From: an uncultured Gammaproteobacteria bacterium
Lineage (GTDB): Bacteria; Pseudomonadota; Gammaproteobacteria; Acidiferrobacterales; CAJVXG01
Length of the DNA stretch: 21,356 nucleotides
Reading direction: 5' to 3'
Assembly (NCBI GenBank): GCA_913009215.1
Contig: CAJVXG010000005.1
Coordinates: forward strand, 1-21,356
The notes under the pieces are model-generated. The model did no database searches and was not told the origin of the DNA. It saw only the letters and a list, made by a program, of their open reading frames with translations. The position numbers were made by a program, and so were the translations under genes. How positions within the stretch are numbered: the first letter of the stretch is position 1; the number at the start of each line of letters is the position of its first letter. Shown here piece after piece: positions 16,353 through 21,356 of the stretch.

Positions 16353-17006
16353 TTAAAGCTTAGCCGGATTGAGCATTTTTTTAAATTTTGTGAGGTTGGC
16401 TCTTGGCATCGGCTTGTTGTGTATTGGACAAATTGGAGGACACTTGAATAAAACATCGGATAAAGCCCAGATTTCTATTTTAGTCTCATCGTTCTGGAAG
16501 CTATATATAGGAATCTCCTGAACCTTGCCCGAGCCAAAATTTACCACCTTCTCCTTTACTGTATAAGGGATAGAATGCCTGTCGAGGAAGGGATTTATCT
16601 GTTCCGGTGGGTCGGCATTAATATGAATCTGTATCGGGCTGAAGGGCGTTACATTGCCACTGAGGGCATCACCACAGAGCCGCGGGCTAAATTTGCTCAG
16701 TAGCTGCATAAAGTCCTGCGCCAGTTGTTGCAGAACTATTCGCCGTTGTTTGATGGCAGAGGCGTGATAAATATTGAGGTGCGTGATTAAGGCAGACTCA
16801 ATATCTTTATTTTTGGGCAGTAACCCGCGGTAACCCAGGCGATGCGCTGCCTTGTTTTTCGCTTTCTGGTAATCCAGTAATCCTTCGTCGGCAATAATGC
16901 GGGCAGTTTCGCACACTATCTCCTGGCGCTGTGCCGCCTCTCGATTACTATGGTGAAACCAGGGGCGTTGCCTGCGCCTCTGGCCTGGTTTGTGTTTCGA
17001 TCTCAT
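16353..17006 (-). CDS. Conserved hypothetical protein, possible nucleotidyltransferase-like fold
   Basis: This 217-residue protein has no assigned role. A basic, Arg-rich N-terminus leads into a helical segment (EIVCETARIIADEGLLDYQKAKNKAAHRLG) resembling the start of a TetR-type helix bundle. The region around 108-180 (SPRLCGDALSGNVTPFSPIQIHI) looks like the first strand and loop of a nucleotidyltransferase-like fold, but the usual catalytic Asp pair is not clear. I recall similar unassigned proteins from Xanthomonas and relatives, where the same two parts occur. The C-terminus has a small Cys/His cluster (CPPICPIHNKP). It begins 15 bases after ponA, so it is probably transcribed with it; no ribosome site is obvious. 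Confidence 0.6.
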   Translation of the reverse strand: MRSKHKPGQRRRQRPWFHHSNREAAQRQEIVCETARIIADEGLLDYQKAKNKAAHRLGYRGLLPKNKDIESALITHLNIYHASAIKQRRIVLQQLAQDFMQLLSKFSPRLCGDALSGNVTPFSPIQIHINADPPEQINPFLDRHSIPYTVKEKVVNFGSGKVQEIPIYSFQNDETKIEIWALSDVLFKCPPICPIHNKPMPRANLTKFKKMLNPAKL

Positions 17007-17021
17007 GCGATGACAATAGCA

Positions 17022-19640
17022 TCAAAAGATATCTGTTGCCTTTTTTGGTTGTTTGTCGGTTTTTTTCTTGACGTTTTCTGTATCGCCATCAGTACCATCG
17101 GTTTTGTCACCGGCTTTGTTGATGTCAGGTGTTGCTGCGCTGTCACCCATTTCCGGCTCGGTACCACGGATAAAAAATTCATTAATAGCATTTGGGTCAT
17201 CTTCAGTGGTACGTTTACCGGTATCCTTGTTGATCCAGGCCTGGGACACGGAGCCCGGACGTCCCAGAGATTTGACCGGCAGGTCTTTTTTAATAGCTTC
17301 AATATAGGCCATCCATATGGGTAGTGCCGCCCTGGAACCGACCTCTCCACGACCCAGGGGTTTGGGATCATCAAATCCAACCCAGACGGTGGTCGCCTGC
17401 ACACTATTGAAGCCGGAGAACCAGGCATCACGGTAGTCGTTCGTGGTACCGGTCTTGCCAGCCATATCGGGACGCTTTAACGCACTTGCTTTATAAGCCG
17501 TGCCAGAGCGGATGACGTCTTTCATAATACTGGTGATAATGAAGGCATTGGCCACAGTGATAACGCGTGGGGCATATCGTGGTCCTTCGTCGAGTTTTTC
17601 CTCTTTTTTGGCCTTGGCTTGCTCCGTTTTTACATCCGGTTTCTTCTCTTCTTCCGTGGGCTTGGCTGTCTTGTCTTTATTCGTATCACTTTTTTCTTTT
17701 CCTTTTTCCTGTAGTGCTCTTTCTTGTTCTAATATTGCCTTGTTGATGACATAGGCACCAGGACATGTGCGACAGACAATCCTTGGATTGGCTTTCTCAA
17801 GGATATTATTGTCTGCATCTTCAACACGCAATATCAGATAGGGGTCTATACGATAGCCGCCATTGGCAAAAACGCTGAAGCCACGAACAATTTCCTTTGG
17901 CGTTAATGAGGCGCTACCCAGTGCCAGTGTCAGATTTCTTGGTAATGTATTGATATCGAAACCAAAACGTTGCAGGTATATGATCGCATAACCGATTCCA
18001 AGGCCACGGAGCAAGCGAACAGACACCAGGTTCATGGATAACTTCAGTGCCTTGCGCAAGCGGGTAGGGCCAGGCCATTTTCGATTGGCATTGGCCGGCC
18101 GCCACTCAAAGTCTTCTCCCTGGATGACTACCGGTGCTCCACTGACCATACTGGCCGCGGTGTATCCTTTTTCCATGGCCGCTGAATAAATAAATGGTTT
18201 GATGTTAGAACCAGGCTGGCGATGGGCCTGCATGGCATGATTAAACTTGTTCTCGTAGTAATCAAAACCGCCAACCAGGGCCAGTACGGCGCCATCATCG
18301 GGGCGTAGCGTGATCAATGCACCCGTTACCTTGGGCACCTGTGCCAGATGCCATTTGCCTTCACCTTTGGATTCGACATAGATAACAAATCCGCGCCTGA
18401 GTACCTGGGACGCCCTTCTGGGTTCTCTGCCCACAGCATTCTCATTAATATACTTCCTGGCCCAGGACATGCCTTCCCAGGGGATTTCTCCACTATCTCC
18501 ATCCAGGGTGTAAATGGTTGCCGACTTGTCTTTGACCTCAAGTACGATGGCGGGAACCAGATTACCGACCGCAAAGTAGCCGCGCAAGGCCTCTTCAATT
18601 TGCTCCGCCTCGGTTGTTTTCTTCAGGCGGATTTTGGCAACCGGGCCGCGAAAACCATGACGGCGGGAATACTCCAGTAACCCCTTATGCAGGGCGGCCG
18701 TAGCGGCCTTCTGGTATTGACCATTGATGGTGGTGTAGACATGGAAACCGCCACCATACGCTTTTTTGTCCGAATACTTGTTAATAATGTAGCGCCTTGT
18801 CATTTCGGCAACATAAGGGGCATCAATATCATACTTCACCGTATGTTTGCGGGCCGTGACCGGGGCTTCGTTTGCCGAGGCCAGGGTTTCGTCATCAATG
18901 AACTTCAGTTCGTGCATACGACGTAGTACATATGACCTCCGATCTTTTGCTCCTTCGGGATTGGAAATCGGGTTCAGTTTTGATGGTGCCTTGGGAAGAC
19001 CGGCCAGCATGGCAAATTGAGGCAAGGTCAATTCCGATAGCGGCTTCCCATAGTACACCTGGGAAGCCGCTGCAAAGCCATAGGAACGGTGGCCAAGGAA
19101 TATCTTGTTCAGATACAGCTCCAGAATCTGGTCTTTGGTCAGTTCGCGTTCAATTTTGAAAGATAGCAGGATCTCCCTGAATTTCCGGGTATAAGTGCGT
19201 TCCGGGCTGAGAAAGAAGTTTCGTGCTACCTGCATGGTGATGGTGCTGGCTCCCTGACCCCGTTTTCCTGATCTAAAATTACTAAGAGCGGCTCGCGCCA
19301 GGCCCAGGAAGTCGACACCATGGTGGCTGTAAAAACCATCGTCTTCGGCCGCCAGGATGGCATTGATCAAGTGCTTGGGGACGCCATCGGTTTTAACCGG
19401 AATGCGTTTTTCATCGCCGAATTCGGCGATCAGTGTGCCGTCAGCGGTATAAACCCGCATCGGGACTTTGAGGCGGGGATCGACAATTTTGTCAATGGCC
19501 GGCAGAGTTGGCAGCAAAATAACGGAGATAATGGCCACAATGATGACACCTGTAACAAATAGGCCAGCGACCCCTAAGAGCAGGATTTGCCACAGTTTTT
19601 TGGGTAAAAATTCACGGAAAGGGATATTTAACTTGTTCAC
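17022..19640 (-). CDS. ponA: Penicillin-binding protein 1A, bifunctional glycosyltransferase/transpeptidase
   Basis: The protein polymerises and cross-links peptidoglycan at the outer face of the inner membrane. The 872 residues start with a membrane anchor (about 17-42). The GT51 glycosyltransferase follows, with catalytic E99 in AAEDDGFYSHHG, GASTITMQVARN and KIFLGHRSYG. An OB-like insert and the transpeptidase come next: S478-x-x-K481, S535-M-N537 and K729-T-G731. Between SxN and KTG lies a Lys/Glu-rich low-complexity insert at about 643-686, and the C-terminal tail after 825 is also charged and disordered. The GTG start has only a weak GGAAA upstream. It is divergent from pilM, the standard arrangement in this class of bacteria (mrcA is the E. 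coli name). Confidence 0.96.
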   Translation of the reverse strand: MNKLNIPFREFLPKKLWQILLLGVAGLFVTGVIIVAIISVILLPTLPAIDKIVDPRLKVPMRVYTADGTLIAEFGDEKRIPVKTDGVPKHLINAILAAEDDGFYSHHGVDFLGLARAALSNFRSGKRGQGASTITMQVARNFFLSPERTYTRKFREILLSFKIERELTKDQILELYLNKIFLGHRSYGFAAASQVYYGKPLSELTLPQFAMLAGLPKAPSKLNPISNPEGAKDRRSYVLRRMHELKFIDDETLASANEAPVTARKHTVKYDIDAPYVAEMTRRYIINKYSDKKAYGGGFHVYTTINGQYQKAATAALHKGLLEYSRRHGFRGPVAKIRLKKTTEAEQIEEALRGYFAVGNLVPAIVLEVKDKSATIYTLDGDSGEIPWEGMSWARKYINENAVGREPRRASQVLRRGFVIYVESKGEGKWHLAQVPKVTGALITLRPDDGAVLALVGGFDYYENKFNHAMQAHRQPGSNIKPFIYSAAMEKGYTAASMVSGAPVVIQGEDFEWRPANANRKWPGPTRLRKALKLSMNLVSVRLLRGLGIGYAIIYLQRFGFDINTLPRNLTLALGSASLTPKEIVRGFSVFANGGYRIDPYLILRVEDADNNILEKANPRIVCRTCPGAYVINKAILEQERALQEKGKEKSDTNKDKTAKPTEEEKKPDVKTEQAKAKKEEKLDEGPRYAPRVITVANAFIITSIMKDVIRSGTAYKASALKRPDMAGKTGTTNDYRDAWFSGFNSVQATTVWVGFDDPKPLGRGEVGSRAALPIWMAYIEAIKKDLPVKSLGRPGSVSQAWINKDTGKRTTEDDPNAINEFFIRGTEPEMGDSAATPDINKAGDKTDGTDGDTENVKKKTDKQPKKATDIF

Positions 19641-19694
19641 GGTAATTTTATTTCCATTTAATAATTATGGTTATTTCCCTTCTCGGGACGGCCG

Positions 19695-19700
19695 ATTATA
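19695..19700 (-). promoter_or_regulatory. Possible -10 box of ponA
   Basis: A minus-strand TATAAT lies 55 bases before the ponA GTG. The -35 region (TTCAAG at 18 bases) is poor. This is the best sigma70-like candidate in the ponA-pilM gap. Confidence 0.4.
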
Positions 19701-19747
19701 AGGTGATTGACATGGCCACTTGAAGGGATTTGTCATTTATTACTGAC

Positions 19748-19773
19748 TTGGACTATATTTGGGACTATCATTT
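19748..19773 (+). repeat. Imperfect direct repeat upstream of pilM
   Basis: TTGGACTATATTT is followed at once by TTGGGACTATCATTT, differing by two inserted bases. The pair lies 50-80 bases before the pilM start and could be a regulator site; TTTAAT at 19771 might serve as its -10. This is a weak signal. Confidence 0.3.
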
Positions 19774-19825
19774 AATGCATAATTACATCTTTCTTACGTA
19801 ACTACTGGAATAGACAGGAAAAATA

Positions 19826-20902
19826 GTGGCTGGGCTTGAGAGCATTTTTTCCAAAAAGCGCCCCCCTTTGGTGGGTGTTGATATCAGCGCGTCTGCCGTT
19901 AAGGTTCTGGAGCTGAGCAAAAGTGGCGAGCACTACCGTGTGGAGCGTTACTCGGTGGAACCCTTGCCACAGAACAGTATTGTTGAGCATGCCATTACCG
20001 AGGTTGAGCAAGTGGCCTCTGCCGTAAAGCGTGCCGTCAGTCGTTCCGGTACCAAGGTGAAGCATGTTGCTGTCGCTGTGTTTGCCGCGCATGTGATTAG
20101 TAAAGTGATTCGTATGGCTACTGAACTCAGTGATAAGGAAATGCAAACCCATATAGAGATGGCAGCTGATCATTATATCCCATATCCCCTGGATGAAGTA
20201 AATCTTGATTTCCAGGTGTTGTCCCCAGCGGAAGATAATCCGGAAGAAAACAATGTCTTAATGGCCGCATCACGTAAAGAAGTTGTGGAAGACTATATAT
20301 CTGTTATTGATGGGGCGGGGTTGACACCGAGCGTTATTGATATCGAAACCTACGCTATGGAAAATGCCTACTTGCTGATTGCCGAGCATATGCCAGGTGG
20401 CGGTCTGGAAAAGACAGTAGCTATTTTTGATGTCGGTGCTATCTCTACCAATATTAATGTGATGCACAATAACCATTCTGTTTATACAAAGGATCATACA
20501 TTTGGTGGCCGACAATTAACCGAAGAGATTCAGCGTCGATATGGTTTATCTTATGAAGAGGCCGGCCTTGCAAAAAAACAGGGTGGCTTGCCGGACAATT
20601 ACCAGACTGATGTATTGCGGCCTTTTATGGAAGCGCTGTGCCAGGAAGTGATGCGGGCCCTGCAATTCTTTTATTCGGCCAGTCAGTTTAGTTCCGTAGA
20701 TCAGATACTGCTGGCTGGCGGCTGTGCCCAAATTCCCGGTATTGATGAATTGGTAGCGGCACGCATCGGTATTCCAACCATGGTTGCCAATCCATTCTCC
20801 AGTATGTCTTTGGCGTCTCGTGTAAAACCACAATTGTTACACAATGATGCACCATCGCTGATGATAACTTGTGGTTTGGCGATGCGGAGTTTTGATACAT
20901 GA
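19826..20902 (+). CDS. pilM: Type IV pilus inner-membrane platform protein PilM, actin-like
   Basis: PilM is a cytoplasmic, FtsA/actin-like protein that binds the N-terminal tail of PilN and links the pilus machine across the inner membrane. The 358-residue chain begins with GVDISASAVKVLELS (phosphate 1 loop). It has ADHYIPYPLDEVNLDFQVL, the second actin-type loop in AIFDVGAISTNINV, FGGRQLTEEI and the adenosine-site block ILLAGGCAQIPGI. All are typical of PilM. The GTG start has CAGGAAA about seven bases upstream. It overlaps pilN by four bases (ATGA), showing translational coupling. It is divergent from ponA. Confidence 0.96.
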   Translation: MAGLESIFSKKRPPLVGVDISASAVKVLELSKSGEHYRVERYSVEPLPQNSIVEHAITEVEQVASAVKRAVSRSGTKVKHVAVAVFAAHVISKVIRMATELSDKEMQTHIEMAADHYIPYPLDEVNLDFQVLSPAEDNPEENNVLMAASRKEVVEDYISVIDGAGLTPSVIDIETYAMENAYLLIAEHMPGGGLEKTVAIFDVGAISTNINVMHNNHSVYTKDHTFGGRQLTEEIQRRYGLSYEEAGLAKKQGGLPDNYQTDVLRPFMEALCQEVMRALQFFYSASQFSSVDQILLAGGCAQIPGIDELVAARIGIPTMVANPFSSMSLASRVKPQLLHNDAPSLMITCGLAMRSFDT

Positions 20903-21356
20903 CTCGATTAAACCTGATGCCATGGCGCGAAATACGCCAGAAGGAGTTGGATCGTCAGGTGCTGACCGCGGCAGTAGGTGCCTGGGTGGTTATGGCGGCT
21001 ATTGTTGGTTTGGCTTATATCCACGTCAGTGCGCTGATTGATAATCAGGTTCGGCGGAATGATTACATGAAGACCGAAATTAATAAGCTGAATGAACAAA
21101 TTGCAGAGATTGGCAGGCTGAAACAAAAGAAAGCTGGGCTGATAGCAAGGATGAAAGTGATTTTCCAACTTCAGGCCGATCGTTCACAAATTGTGCATAT
21201 GTTTGATGAGCTGGTACGAAAACTACCAGAAGGCGTGTATATAACAACTTTACGTCAGAAGGGTGGAGGTTTACGTCTTGTGGGATATGCACAATCAAAT
21301 GCGCGCGTATCGGCATTTATGCGGAGTCTGGAAAAATCGGATTGGTTCCAACTACC
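20899..21356 (+). CDS. pilN: Type IV pilus assembly protein PilN, 3' end outside the window
   Basis: The frame is open to the window edge (152 codons). The N-terminal RLNLMPWRE is the conserved PilN motif that docks onto PilM. It is followed by one membrane helix at about 22-45 and a periplasmic coiled coil (about 50-95) before the ferredoxin-like domain that pairs with PilO. The ATG overlaps the pilM stop codon. pilO, pilP and pilQ would be expected just beyond the window. Confidence 0.93.
   Translation, partial: MTRLNLMPWREIRQKELDRQVLTAAVGAWVVMAAIVGLAYIHVSALIDNQVRRNDYMKTEINKLNEQIAEIGRLKQKKAGLIARMKVIFQLQADRSQIVHMFDELVRKLPEGVYITTLRQKGGGLRLVGYAQSNARVSAFMRSLEKSDWFQL

Noticed and set aside
19707..19712. 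Perfect TTGACA upstream of pilM
   Set aside because: The sequence 17-18 bases downstream does not resemble a -10 box, so no promoter is called from it.

Overview
The window reads as chromosomal DNA of a gammaproteobacterium. The evidence is a ponA (PBP1a) gene divergent from pilM-pilN, argS followed by an FtsN-like SPOR gene, a proteobacterial speA/speE pair and a YdgA/DUF945 protein. I cannot name the genus. The end of the window with argS, ponA and pilMN resembles the order I remember from Pseudomonas and its relatives, but other genes lie in between. No rRNA, tRNA, CRISPR array or intact insertion sequence is visible.

Layout. (1) Positions 1-2982, minus strand, GC-rich: an overlapping three-gene unit. 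Its genes are inositol-1-phosphate synthase (ino1), a fused CTP:inositol-1-phosphate cytidylyltransferase / CDP-inositol:inositol-1-phosphate transferase, and an HD-domain hydrolase cut off by the left edge. Together the first two could turn glucose-6-phosphate into a phosphorylated di-myo-inositol phosphate, a solute pathway best known from (hyper)thermophiles. (2) 2983-4055: a gene-poor, AT-rich stretch with one small excisionase-like HTH gene, a ten-base tandem repeat in its leader and a perfect palindrome in front of ino1. (3) 4056-5768, minus: a PP2C phosphatase fused to a Ser/Thr kinase with a C-terminal membrane anchor. (4) 5981-8541, minus: speE, a tandem CDGSH iron-sulfur protein and a DUF945 protein in one tight operon. 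It is divergent from speA (arginine decarboxylase, plus strand), which is followed by a small four-helix membrane protein. (5) 11099-19640, minus: ponA, a conserved hypothetical protein, a CHASE2-adenylate cyclase, argS, a SPOR protein and a single-domain response regulator. (6) 19826 to the end, plus: pilM and the start of pilN, the cytoplasmic/inner-membrane assembly platform of type IV pili.

How the genes work together. speA and speE belong to polyamine synthesis, but the agmatine-to-putrescine step and AdoMet decarboxylase are not in the window. ponA and the SPOR protein act in peptidoglycan synthesis and division. The cyclase, the response regulator and pilMN could belong to the cAMP/type IV pilus world known from Pseudomonas, but that link is inferred from proximity only. 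The most unusual part is the inositol operon with its HD protein, followed by the small HTH gene with its decamer array.
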